The notes beneath the pieces are model-generated. The model was not told the DNA's origin, did no database searches, and was given only the letters and a program-made list of their open reading frames with translations. Source: VRUE01 sp963703175 (GTDB lineage Bacteria; Actinomycetota; Thermoleophilia; Solirubrobacterales; 70-9). Taken from it: a stretch of 64,000 nucleotides of DNA. Each line of letters starts with the position of its first letter. Within the stretch, counting starts at the first letter, position 1. Where the stretch lies: contig OY969794.1 in NCBI GenBank assembly GCA_963703175.1, positions 2,108,001-2,172,000 on the forward strand, read 5' to 3'. Below, one piece after another: positions 16,396-24,929 of the stretch. The translations under genes were made by a program, and so were the position numbers.

Positions 16396-17916
16396 ATGGA
16401 GCCCTGGCTGAATCCTCTCTACGACGCTGATGGGATGCGGGCTGTCGATGCCTGGGCGATTGAGGAAATGGGGATTCCCTCGCTTGAGCTGATGGAGGCC
16501 GCCGGGCGAGCGGTTGCCGAGGCGGTCGGCGAGTTGGCGCCGGAGGGACCGGTGCGGATCCTCTGCGGCAAGGGAAACAACGCCGGCGACGGGCTCGTTG
16601 CAGCGCGGTACCTGGCTGAGGCGGGCTTCGAGGTCGAGGCGCTGCTGCTCTGGCCGGCAGGGGAGCTGAGCGGGGATGCAGCGGCCAACTTGGATCGCTT
16701 CACCGCTGAGCACGTCAGCGGTGACATCGGCCCGCGCTTGGCCGGCTCGGGGGCGATCGTCGACGCGATCTTCGGCACTGGGTTCTCCGGTGAGCCTCGG
16801 GAGCCGGCTCGGGCGGCGATCAAGGCGATCGCCGCTTGCGGTGCCCCGGTCGTCGCCTGCGACATCGCCTCCGGCGTGGATGCCTCCAGCGGCGAGGTCG
16901 CCGGTACCGCGGTCGATGCGGACGTCACCGTCAGCTTCCATGCCGCCAAGCTCGGCCATCGGGTCGCCCCGGGGAAGTGGCACACGGGGCGGCTGCGGGT
17001 GGCGCCGATCGGGATTCCGGCCGGCGCACCCGAGGAGCCGTTTGCCGGCGCCATCGACGTCGGGGTGTTGGAGCTGCCGCCGCGCCGCGGACCAGGTTCG
17101 ACCAAGTTCAGCTCGGGACAGGTGACCGTCGCGGGTGCCTCACGGGGTCTTACCGGCGCCGTGCAGATGTCCTCGCGGGCCGCGATCCGGGCTGGCGCTG
17201 GCTACGCGACCGTGGCGGTACCCGCCGACCTCGAGACGATCTTCGAGCAGGGCCAGCCGGAGGTGATGTCGGTCGGCTGCCCGGGCGGCGACGGCTGCCT
17301 GGCACCGGCTTCGGCCAAGCTTCTACTGCGAGCCTTCGAGCGCGCCGCCGCCGGAGTTCTCGGCCCCGGCATGGGCCGCGATCCCGGCTCGGTCGAGCTC
17401 GCCCGCGAGACTCTCGGCGCGATCGATGCCCCGCTGGTACTCGACGCCGACGGCCTCAACGCCTTCGCCGGGGAGCTGGGGCAGATCGCCGTTCGGGAGG
17501 CCGCGACGGTACTCACCCCGCACGTGGGCGAGCTGGGACGCCTGCTCGGCCGCAGCGCCGAGGAGGTCTCCGAGCATCGGCTCGCGAGCGCGCGCGAAGC
17601 TGCACGGGCGGCGAATGCGGTGGTGGTATTAAAGGGCGACGACACGATCGTCACCGACGGCGAGCGCGTCGCCGTCAACTCTCTCGCCGCACCGGCGCTC
17701 GCCACCGCCGGCACCGGCGACGTCCTTTCCGGCATCCTCGCGGCGATGCTCGCTCGTGGTCTCGAGCCCTTTCCCGCGGCCTGCGCTGCGGTCTTCGTCC
17801 ACGCTCGCGCCGGCCGAGACGCCGCGACTCGGATCGGCGCCGCCGAGTCGGTGATCGCCACCGATGTGATCGACTCGATCGCGGTGGGAATGTCTCCTGG
17901 CCGCCGGGTCGAATAA
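16396..17916 (+). CDS. nnr: Bifunctional NAD(P)H-hydrate epimerase / ADP-dependent dehydratase
   Basis: A 506-residue repair enzyme that restores damaged NADH or NADPH hydrates. The N-terminal YjeF epimerase domain (about 1-210) has the GKGNNAGDG loop and CDIASGVDASSG; the C-terminal ribokinase-like dehydratase domain has the GASRGLTGAVQMSSRAA region, LTPHVGELGRLLG and TAGTGDVLSG with the catalytic Asp. Gene order then continues into a CBS protein and alr, a common neighbourhood for nnr. Start choice rests on the TAGGGT element. Confidence 0.93.
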   Translation: MEPWLNPLYDADGMRAVDAWAIEEMGIPSLELMEAAGRAVAEAVGELAPEGPVRILCGKGNNAGDGLVAARYLAEAGFEVEALLLWPAGELSGDAAANLDRFTAEHVSGDIGPRLAGSGAIVDAIFGTGFSGEPREPARAAIKAIAACGAPVVACDIASGVDASSGEVAGTAVDADVTVSFHAAKLGHRVAPGKWHTGRLRVAPIGIPAGAPEEPFAGAIDVGVLELPPRRGPGSTKFSSGQVTVAGASRGLTGAVQMSSRAAIRAGAGYATVAVPADLETIFEQGQPEVMSVGCPGGDGCLAPASAKLLLRAFERAAAGVLGPGMGRDPGSVELARETLGAIDAPLVLDADGLNAFAGELGQIAVREAATVLTPHVGELGRLLGRSAEEVSEHRLASAREAARAANAVVVLKGDDTIVTDGERVAVNSLAAPALATAGTGDVLSGILAAMLARGLEPFPAACAAVFVHARAGRDAATRIGAAESVIATDVIDSIAVGMSPGRRVE

Positions 17917-17997
17917 TCTCGCAAGAACAATGGGGCTTCGCATCGGCTCCAGTCACGAAGAATCAGATATGCACGTTCCCTACGCCGACACTCGCCT

Positions 17998-18459
17998 ATG
18001 AAAACTGCAGCCGAGATCATGGACAGTTCCGTTCCGAGCATTTCGCCCGATGCCGACGCCCGCAGTGCGATCGAGCTGTTGGCGAAGACCGAGAAGGGCG
18101 CGATTCCCGTCGTCAACGACGAACGCAAGGTGATTGGGATCGTCAGCGAGTCCGACTTGATCCTCAGCGACGAGGAGTCCGACCTACACCTTCCTCACTA
18201 CCTCAACATCATGGGCGGGATCGTCTTCGTCGGCTCGATGAAGGGTTTCGAGAAGCGACTCGACAAGGCGTTTGCGACCGAAGTCTCAGAGCTGATGAGC
18301 GCCGATCCGGTCGTCGTCAACGACTATTCCAGCGCTGAGACGGTTGCCCGCAGGATCGCCGACGAGCACCACAATCACCTTCCCGTGGTCGATGACGAGG
18401 GTCGCTTCCTCGGAATGGTCACGCGGGCGGACGCGCTGGCCGCGCTCGTCGAGAGCTGA
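17998..18459 (+). CDS. Tandem CBS-domain protein
   Basis: A 153-residue soluble protein made of two CBS motifs: residues 1-60 (AAEIMDSSVPSISPDA, then GAIPVVNDERKVIGIVSESD) and about 95-153 (SELMSADPVVVNDYSS, then HLPVVDDEGRFLGMVTRAD). Such stand-alone CBS pairs sense adenosine nucleotides; no effector domain is attached. It lies between nnr and alr with a 2 bp gap to alr, so it is probably co-transcribed. The target is unknown. Confidence 0.9.
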   Translation: MKTAAEIMDSSVPSISPDADARSAIELLAKTEKGAIPVVNDERKVIGIVSESDLILSDEESDLHLPHYLNIMGGIVFVGSMKGFEKRLDKAFATEVSELMSADPVVVNDYSSAETVARRIADEHHNHLPVVDDEGRFLGMVTRADALAALVES

Positions 18460-18461
18460 GC

Positions 18462-19568
18462 ATGGAGCGGGCGGTCGCCCGGATCGACCTCGGCGCCGTG
18501 CGCGAGAACTGCGCGCGGCTGAAGGCCGAGCTCGGCGCGGCGGAGCTCTGCGCTGTGGTCAAGGCCGACGGCTATGGCCACGGCGATGCCGCCTGCGCTG
18601 AGGCAGCGCTGGCCGGCGGCGCGACCCGGCTGGCTGTGGCGACCGCGACCGAGGCGGAGCGGATCGGCCGGCGCTTCGCCCACGTTCCCCTGTTGACGAT
18701 GGGCGCTCTGGCTCTTGAGGAGCTCGACACCGCACTCGAGGCCGGTTCCGAGGTGGCGGTATGGCGGCGTGGCTTCCTCGACCTTGTCGCCGAGCGGGCC
18801 CGTGCCCACGGTCGCCCAGCACGGGTCCACGTCAAGTACGACAGCGGCATGGGCAGGCTTGGCACTCGCGACCCCGCCGAGGTGCTCGACCTCCTGCGCG
18901 CCTGCGCCGATAGCGCCAACCTGGAGCCGGTTGGCGTTTGGACTCACTTCGCCACCGCCGACGAACCGGAGTCCCCCTTCTTCGCGGAGCAGCTCGACCG
19001 CTTCACCGCAATAGCCGAGAAGGCCAAGGGCGAGTTCCCTGCGATCACCGTCCACGCCGCCAACAGCGCCGCGGTCTTCCGCGAGCGCCGTTCGCACTTC
19101 GAGATGGCGCGCTGTGGAGTCGCCGTCTACGGGCTTGACCCCTTCCAGGGCGACCCGGTCGTGCGGGGTCTGCGCCCGGCGCTCTCGCTGCGCTCATACG
19201 TAGCTGATGTGAAGGCCTTCGCGGCTGGTGACAGCGCCGGCTATGGGCAGAGCTGGCGGGCCGAGCGAGATACCTGCGTCGGTGTGCTGCCGCTGGGCTA
19301 CGGCGACGGAGTCCGGCGCGGCCTCTCCAACAATGCCGAGGTGTTGATCGGCGGTCGCCGTTACCCGCTCATCGGCACGGTCTCGATGGACAACGTGACG
19401 GTCGACCTGGGCCCCGACAGCGAGGTCGAGTCCGGCGCCGAGGCGGTGCTGATCGGCGCGCAGGGCGAGGAGACGATTCTCGCCGAGGACCCGGCCAGGC
19501 GGTTGGGCACGATCAACTACGAGATCACCTGCGGAATTTCGGCCCGCGTCCCCAGGGTGCCGGGGTGA
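18462..19568 (+). CDS. alr: Alanine racemase
   Basis: A 368-residue PLP enzyme producing D-alanine for peptidoglycan. The PLP Lys34 is in VVKADGYGHG; the second catalytic base is Tyr261 in AGYGQSWRAERD; KYDSGMGRLG, LPLGYGDGVRRG and GTVSMDNVTVDLG are further family motifs. Length is normal. The stop overlaps the next start by 4 bp (GTGA). Confidence 0.97.
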   Translation: MERAVARIDLGAVRENCARLKAELGAAELCAVVKADGYGHGDAACAEAALAGGATRLAVATATEAERIGRRFAHVPLLTMGALALEELDTALEAGSEVAVWRRGFLDLVAERARAHGRPARVHVKYDSGMGRLGTRDPAEVLDLLRACADSANLEPVGVWTHFATADEPESPFFAEQLDRFTAIAEKAKGEFPAITVHAANSAAVFRERRSHFEMARCGVAVYGLDPFQGDPVVRGLRPALSLRSYVADVKAFAAGDSAGYGQSWRAERDTCVGVLPLGYGDGVRRGLSNNAEVLIGGRRYPLIGTVSMDNVTVDLGPDSEVESGAEAVLIGAQGEETILAEDPARRLGTINYEITCGISARVPRVPG

Positions 19569-20986
19569 GTCTCACCGACCGCTTCGATGCTTCGTCTCTC
19601 GTCGGCTTGGCCCGCCGGGCTTTGCAGGACGAGGATGATGTCTGGATCGCGGGAGGGGCCGTACGCGACGCGGCTCTTGGCCGCGAGGTGACTGATCTCG
19701 ATCTCGCCGTTGATGGCGATCCGGCGCGGGTGGCAAAGGAGATCGCGCGCGCCGGCGACGGACACGCCTTTGAGCTCTCGGCTGAGTTCGCCACTTGGCG
19801 CGCGGTCGCCCGCGACCACAGCTGGCAGGTCGATGCCACTGCGCTGCGCGGCGAGACGATTGAGGCCGATCTGGCCGCGCGTGACTTCACCCTCGGTGCA
19901 GTTGCGGTGCCGCTTAAGGGAGGCGAGGCGATTGATCCTCACGGCGGCCTCGGCGACCTCCAGCAGCGCCGGCTGCGGGTCGTGAGCGAGGAGAGCTTCC
20001 GTGCCGACCCGTTGCGCTTGCTGCGTGCGGTTCGGCTGGCGACCGACCTCGGATTAGAAATCGATCCCAGCACCGCCGCCTTGGCGAGATCGGAGGCGTC
20101 GCTCGCCGAGCGGCCGGCCGGCGAGCGGCAGCTGGCCGAGCTCCGCCGGCTGATCGGCGGCTCCGATCCGCTGCGCGGCGTGGGACTCCTCGACGAGCTC
20201 GGTCTTACCGATGTCGTCATTCCCGAGCTGGCGGGATTGCGTGGGGTTGAACAGGGCCCCAATCATCACCTCGATGTCCACGGTCACACCTTGGCGGTGC
20301 TTGAGCAGACGCTCCGGGTTGAGTCCGACCTCGAGCGGTTCGCTGGCGAGCGGGCAGCGGAGACGCAGGCATTGCTGGAAGAGCCGCTGGCCGACGAGAT
20401 GAGCCGTGGCACCGCCCTGCGCTTTGGCGCCCTACTGCACGACATCGGTAAGCCGGCCACCCGCGGCGAGCGCGATGGCTACGTGACCTTCATCGGCCAC
20501 GACAGCGTTGGGGCGGAGATCGTCGCCGGGATCTGCGGGCGCCTGCGCGCCAGCGGGCGGCTGAGCGGGCACCTGCAGGCGTTGACCAGGCATCACCTGC
20601 GGCTCGGCTTCCTTGTCCATGAGATGCCGTTGCCGCCGCGACGCGTACATGAGTATCTGCGCGCGACCCAGCCCGTGGCGGCCGACGTCACCTTGCTCAC
20701 CGTCGCCGACCGGCTCTCGGCCCGGGGCAGCGGGCCATTTGCCACCGAGGAGGCGATCGAGGCTCATCTCGTTTTGGCCAGGCAGATGCTCGCGGCGGCG
20801 CTCGACTGGCACCGCGACGGCCCTCCCGAGCCGCTCCTGCGCGGCGACGAGCTTGCCGCCGAGCTGGGAATCGACCCTGGTCCCGAACTGGGAGACGTGC
20901 TCGTCGAGCTCGAGGCCGCCCAGTATGCGGGCGAGGTCAGCACGCCTGCAGAGGCGATCGAGCGGGCACGACGGTTGCGCGGCTGA
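19565..20986 (+). CDS. CCA tRNA nucleotidyltransferase / poly(A) polymerase family protein with HD domain
   Basis: A 473-residue class II nucleotidyltransferase. The head has GGAVRDAALG and the metal-binding DLDLAVDG, then RDFTLGAVAV and RADPLRLLRAVR; an HD phosphohydrolase domain follows (HLDVHGHTLAVLEQ, FGALLHDIGKPATR, TRHHLRLGFL). It probably adds or repairs the 3' CCA of tRNAs, which this organism needs since the tRNA-Pro at 58655 encodes no CCA. A poly(A)-polymerase-like role cannot be excluded. Start GTG at 19565 overlaps alr. Confidence 0.9.
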   Translation: MSLTDRFDASSLVGLARRALQDEDDVWIAGGAVRDAALGREVTDLDLAVDGDPARVAKEIARAGDGHAFELSAEFATWRAVARDHSWQVDATALRGETIEADLAARDFTLGAVAVPLKGGEAIDPHGGLGDLQQRRLRVVSEESFRADPLRLLRAVRLATDLGLEIDPSTAALARSEASLAERPAGERQLAELRRLIGGSDPLRGVGLLDELGLTDVVIPELAGLRGVEQGPNHHLDVHGHTLAVLEQTLRVESDLERFAGERAAETQALLEEPLADEMSRGTALRFGALLHDIGKPATRGERDGYVTFIGHDSVGAEIVAGICGRLRASGRLSGHLQALTRHHLRLGFLVHEMPLPPRRVHEYLRATQPVAADVTLLTVADRLSARGSGPFATEEAIEAHLVLARQMLAAALDWHRDGPPEPLLRGDELAAELGIDPGPELGDVLVELEAAQYAGEVSTPAEAIERARRLRG

Positions 20987-20999
20987 TTCGACCGTCAGA

Positions 21000-21005
21000 T
21001 ACGCT
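21000..21005 (+). promoter_or_regulatory. -10 element TACGCT for infA
   Basis: TACGCT lies 9 nt upstream of the infA ATG, consistent with a leaderless transcript separate from the upstream gene. Confidence 0.45.
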
Positions 21006-21014
21006 GCCCGCCAC

Positions 21015-21233
21015 ATGGGTAAAGAGGAGAAGATCGAGATGGAGGGCGAGATCACCGAGGCCCTCCCCAACACGATGTTCCGGGTCAAACTCGACAACGA
21101 CCACGAGGTCCTCGGTCATATCTCGGGCAAGATGCGCCGCCACTACATCCGCATCCTCCCCGGCGACCGGGTAAAGATCGAGCTCTCGCCTTACGATTTG
21201 GACAGAGGTCGCATCACCTATCGCTACAAATAG
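21015..21233 (+). CDS. infA: Translation initiation factor IF-1
   Basis: A 72-residue OB-fold IF-1: EKIEMEGEITEALPNTMFRV, GHISGKMRRHYIRILPGDRV and ELSPYDLDRGRITYRYK are near-universal IF-1 segments. It binds the ribosomal A site during initiation. It lies outside the usual ribosomal protein cluster, next to a tRNA-maturation gene. Its last 20 bp overlap the convergent glycosidase gene. Confidence 0.97.
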   Translation: MGKEEKIEMEGEITEALPNTMFRVKLDNDHEVLGHISGKMRRHYIRILPGDRVKIELSPYDLDRGRITYRYK

Positions 21234-22383
21234 GCGCCTCTAGCTCTGCGATTAGAGCTGACCAGGCAAAATCCTTTGCCCCAAGTCCCCTTCCAGTCCC
21301 CGGGTTGTAGTACTCGCGTAGCCCTTCTCGCTCTACCGAATGGATTAGGCCATCGGCCATGCGCTGTGCCTCCTGCTCGTAGCCGAGGCGGCGCAGGCCG
21401 AGCCAGAGCAGCCAGGCAGCGTTGATCCAGGTCGGGCCGCGCCAGTAGCGGCGGATTGGGCCACGGCCATCTCCCAGTTCGTAGCTCGGCTCGTTGAGTG
21501 CGACCGACGGTGGCGCGACGGAGGTCAGGAACTCTGCCGGATTGAGCAGGTGCTCCTCGACCAGCCGGCGGCCGATCTCCTCGGGCAGGTCAGGTAGGGC
21601 GAGCGGGGCGAGCGCCGCCCAGGTGAGGATGGCTGGCCGCTCGCCACCTGGTTGCATCTCGTCGAGGAAGAGCCCGCGGCGCTCGTCCCAGAGGCGCTCG
21701 ACCAGCGCTGGGGTCGCCGAGGGGCACCCCAGCGCCTGCAGCGAGAGCGACCAGAGGGTGTTGACCAAGGTCTCGCAGAGCACTGGCCCGCCTCGGTCGC
21801 GGATTCGGCGGGCGTCGAAGTCGAGTCGCCGGTTGTGGCGCACTAGGAGGGGAAAGCCGATCTGTCCCGTTGCACGACGACCCCAGACTGGGTCGAACTT
21901 GGGTGAGGCGTCAAGGCCCGACTCGTCTGGCTGGACGATCCAGAGCAGGCCGTCACCGTCAAGATCACGGTTGTGCAGTAGCCAGTCGGCCTGCGCAGTG
22001 ATCCCGGGCTCGACGGCCGGGTCACCGACAGCTATCTGCCAAGCCCAGGCGAGCAGCGGCGGCTGGATCGTCTCCGTCTGGAACGAGTGCCGCGAAGTGA
22101 CGTTGTAAAAGGGGTAGCGGCCGAGCGAGACGGGTCGGTCCCAGAAGATCGTGTGGCCAATGAAGCCGTCGTCGCGTTGCGCGGCGAGCAGGCTCTGCAA
22201 CTCGGTTCGCGCCCGCTCGGAATCGAAGCGCCGCCAGACGATCGCGGCAAAGCACGAGTCCCAGTACCACTGCCACGGATAGCGACCGGGGCTGGGCTGG
22301 GTGTAGGCGAAGTGGGTCCCGTCACGATCGCCCTCCAGCCAGTTCTGGCGCAGGACGCCCGCGGCGATGTCTGTCGCGCTCAC
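21214..22383 (-). CDS. GH63/trehalase-like (alpha/alpha)6 glycosidase
   Basis: A 389-residue protein with the (alpha/alpha)6-barrel pattern of GH63, GH37 and mannosylglycerate-hydrolase-like enzymes: YPWQWYWDSCFAAIVWRR with a candidate catalytic Asp, GFIGHTIFW, LLWIVQPDESGLDASP and RYWRGPTWINAAWLLW. It probably hydrolyses an alpha-linked disaccharide or glycerate glycoside in the cytosol; the exact substrate is open. GTG at 22383 overlaps the permease stop (GTGA), which replaces the much longer upstream frame. It is the last gene of the amidase-ABC transporter operon. Confidence 0.8.
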   Translation of the reverse strand: MSATDIAAGVLRQNWLEGDRDGTHFAYTQPSPGRYPWQWYWDSCFAAIVWRRFDSERARTELQSLLAAQRDDGFIGHTIFWDRPVSLGRYPFYNVTSRHSFQTETIQPPLLAWAWQIAVGDPAVEPGITAQADWLLHNRDLDGDGLLWIVQPDESGLDASPKFDPVWGRRATGQIGFPLLVRHNRRLDFDARRIRDRGGPVLCETLVNTLWSLSLQALGCPSATPALVERLWDERRGLFLDEMQPGGERPAILTWAALAPLALPDLPEEIGRRLVEEHLLNPAEFLTSVAPPSVALNEPSYELGDGRGPIRRYWRGPTWINAAWLLWLGLRRLGYEQEAQRMADGLIHSVEREGLREYYNPGTGRGLGAKDFAWSALIAELEAPICSDR

Positions 22384-23174
22384 GCCGCGGTGCGGCGCAT
22401 CTCGCGCAGCGCCAGGGTGCCGAGGACAGCGAGCAGTCCCGCTAAGGCGAGCAGGCCAGGCCAGGTTTCGGCCCAGGTCACTTCGCCGACGAAGCCCTGT
22501 CGCGCCGCTTCGATCACCTGCGTAACCGGATTTATGCGGGCGATGTCGGCAAGCCAGCCCTGCAGCAGGGCAAGCGGTGCGTAAGCGGTCGTGGTTAGGA
22601 TCAGCGCCATCATCCCGGCCTGCATCAACGGTGCCGCCGACTGACTCTTGAAGTGCAGCGCCAGCATCGATCCCCAGCAGGCCGCCACCGCAGCCATCGC
22701 GGCGACCATGCCATAGGTGACGAGTAGCCCGTCGATGCCGGGCCAGCCGGCGCCGAGAAACAGCGCAATCGTCAGCACAAAAGTGGCGGGAATCAGTGCT
22801 CGGGCGCTCGCTGCGAGCACCGTGCCGGCGAGCAGGACCCAACGCGGCGCGGGGGAGACGAGCAGCCGGTCGAGCCAGCCCTGCTCGATATCGCGGGCGA
22901 GGTTGACGCCGGCAGCCGCACCGGTGAAACCGGCGCCCTGCAGCATGCTGACCGGGACGATGAAGCTCTCGTAGGCGCCAGTTTCGAAGCCTTTCAGTTG
23001 GGTCAGGGCGCCAAAGACGCCGTTGAGGCCGAGGAAGAAGATCGTCGGTGCGAGCACACCAGGGATCGCCGCGCCGGGTACCCGCAGCAGCTCGTTCTTC
23101 GCCCGCGCCATCAGCGCGGCGATCGTCGCCAGATTGGCGCGCCAGGCAGGGATCGGCGCGGTCGCTTCCATCAA
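22380..23174 (-). CDS. ABC-2 type transporter permease
   Basis: A 264-residue membrane protein with six hydrophobic helices and the ABC-2 exporter pattern (MLQGAGFTGAAAGVNLARDIEQGWLDRLLVSPAPR in part, with the conserved charged loop). It is the second permease of a DrrA/DrrB-type exporter. It overlaps the first permease gene and the glycosidase gene by 4 bp each, so all are translationally coupled. The exported substrate is unknown. Confidence 0.85.
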   Translation of the reverse strand: MMEATAPIPAWRANLATIAALMARAKNELLRVPGAAIPGVLAPTIFFLGLNGVFGALTQLKGFETGAYESFIVPVSMLQGAGFTGAAAGVNLARDIEQGWLDRLLVSPAPRWVLLAGTVLAASARALIPATFVLTIALFLGAGWPGIDGLLVTYGMVAAMAAVAACWGSMLALHFKSQSAAPLMQAGMMALILTTTAYAPLALLQGWLADIARINPVTQVIEAARQGFVGEVTWAETWPGLLALAGLLAVLGTLALREMRRTAA

Positions 23175-23956
23175 CCCACCCGCAAACGGTGCCGCAGGGC
23201 CCGCGCGCTTAGCACCAGGCCGAGCACGACGATGCCGGTGATTGCCAGCAGGGCCTCGCCCGTGTCGGTGGCGTCAATGCCCGAGATGATCGGCTCGCGC
23301 ACCCCTTCGACAACGAAGCTGAGTGGGTTGTATTCGGCAATCGTCTGCGCCGGCTCGATCATCAGGTCGACCGGGAAGAAGGCCGAGGAGAGGAAGAGAA
23401 CAACGAGGACCAACGGGAAGAGCCCCTGGACGACGCTGGCGCTGCCGGTGCGCAGGGCAATTGCCGCGCCGATCCCGCCGACCGCCATCGCCGTCGTCGT
23501 GACCAGGGCGATCGCCAGCAACGCCCCCAGGACGCCGCCCTCGATGTGAGCGCCGAAGATGAGGCCGATGGAGAGGAACCAGAGCGCTGAGAAGAGGCCC
23601 AGCGCGGCGGTGCCGGCGAGGCGGCCGAGGACGACCGTGTAGCGCGAGATCGGCGCCGCGAACAGCCGATCGGTGAAGCCCATCTCGATGTCGACCGCGA
23701 GGGCGATCCCGCCGCTGTTGCCAGCAAGCATTAAGGACTGCATCATCGCCCCGGCGAGCATGAACTGGAGGAAGCTCTGCACGGGAGGGAAGCCAGGCAG
23801 GTTCACCGCGGCACCGGCGCCGCCGGTTTGGATTGCCAGCAAGATGGTCGGGAAGACGACGATCGGCGCCATTAGCTGTGGCCGGCGGAAGGTTTGCCGG
23901 ATCGAACGCATGCCGAGCGCTCTGACGACCCGCAGGTTCATTGCCAGGCCGCTCAT
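23171..23956 (-). CDS. ABC-2 type transporter permease
   Basis: A 261-residue six-helix ABC-2 permease, a paralogue of the next gene: DIEMGFTDRLFAAPISR matches DIEQGWLDRLLVSPAPR in the neighbour. Together with that protein and the ATPase it should form a heterodimeric exporter for a drug, lipid or glycoside. It overlaps both neighbours by 4 bp. Confidence 0.85.
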   Translation of the reverse strand: MSGLAMNLRVVRALGMRSIRQTFRRPQLMAPIVVFPTILLAIQTGGAGAAVNLPGFPPVQSFLQFMLAGAMMQSLMLAGNSGGIALAVDIEMGFTDRLFAAPISRYTVVLGRLAGTAALGLFSALWFLSIGLIFGAHIEGGVLGALLAIALVTTTAMAVGGIGAAIALRTGSASVVQGLFPLVLVVLFLSSAFFPVDLMIEPAQTIAEYNPLSFVVEGVREPIISGIDATDTGEALLAITGIVVLGLVLSARALRHRLRVG

Positions 23957-24924
23957 GCTTTGATGGCCTCCTCCTCGCCGCTCTCCTCCTCGTGCTCGAG
24001 GTGGTAGCCGGTTTTGGCGACGAAGACGTCATCGAGGCTGGGGCGGACGAGCTCCAGCGAGCCGACCTCGATGCCAGCGTCGTCCAGGGCCCTCACGACC
24101 CGCGGGATGTCGCCGGCGCCGTGCTCGACCTCGACCAGAACCGTTTTGCCATCGACTGGCGGCAGCAGTGGGCCGATCCGAGCGCAGATCTCCTCGGCCT
24201 CGGCGATCGAGCCCTCCTCGATCTGGAGGCGGATGTGGGGGTGGCCGATTTCTGTTTTGAGCGATGCCGGCGTCCCCTCGGCGACGATCTTGCCGTTGTC
24301 GATGATCCCGACGTTGTCGGCGAGTTGGTCGGCCTCCTCCAGGTACTGGGTGGTGAGGAAGACGGTGGTGCCCTCGTCGTTGAGACTGCGCACCTCCTCC
24401 CAGATCGTTTTGCGGCTGACCGGATCCAAACCCGTGGTCGGCTCGTCGAGGAAGAGCACGCGCGGCTCGTGGACCAGCGCCGCGGCGAGGTCGAGGCGTC
24501 GCTGCATCCCACCCGAGTAGGTGCCGACACGGCGGTCGGCGGCGGCAGCGAGGTCGACTCGCTCGAGCAGGTCGTCGGCGCGTCGCCTTCCTTCGGCCCC
24601 CGGCAGTCCCTGCAGCGTGGCCTGCAGGCGGATTAGCTCGCGACCGGTCATCAGCGGGTCGAGGGCCGCTTCCTGCAAAGCAACGCCGATCGAGGCCCGC
24701 ACCTGCCGCGCTGCGCCGACGACGTCGTGGCCGGCAACCGTCGCCCGCCCGCCGGTGGGCAGCAGCAGGGTGGTCAGCATTCGCACAGTCGTCGTCTTGC
24801 CCGCTCCATTCGGGCCGAGGAAGCCATAGATCTCGCCCTCGCCGACTTCGAGATCGATGCCTTGGACAGCAAGCACTTCGTCGAAGGCGCGCTCCAGCCC
24901 CTCGACCACGATCGCCCCGGCCAT
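23953..24924 (-). CDS. ABC transporter ATP-binding protein (DrrA-like)
   Basis: A 323-residue exporter ATPase. Walker A GPNGAGKTT, Q-loop ALQEAALDPLMTG, signature YSGGMQRRLD, Walker B RVLFLDEPTTGLDP and the H-loop region TTQYLEEADQLA are complete. The C-terminal extension of about 80 residues resembles the DrrA accessory domain. It powers the two ABC-2 permeases encoded just downstream. Confidence 0.93.
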   Translation of the reverse strand: MAGAIVVEGLERAFDEVLAVQGIDLEVGEGEIYGFLGPNGAGKTTTVRMLTTLLLPTGGRATVAGHDVVGAARQVRASIGVALQEAALDPLMTGRELIRLQATLQGLPGAEGRRRADDLLERVDLAAAADRRVGTYSGGMQRRLDLAAALVHEPRVLFLDEPTTGLDPVSRKTIWEEVRSLNDEGTTVFLTTQYLEEADQLADNVGIIDNGKIVAEGTPASLKTEIGHPHIRLQIEEGSIAEAEEICARIGPLLPPVDGKTVLVEVEHGAGDIPRVVRALDDAGIEVGSLELVRPSLDDVFVAKTGYHLEHEEESGEEEAIKA

Positions 24925-24929
24925 CAGGT

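Noticed and set aside
22384..22842. N-terminal extension of the glycosidase frame
   Set aside because: It lies inside the permease gene; GTG at 22383 overlaps the permease stop as expected for coupling.
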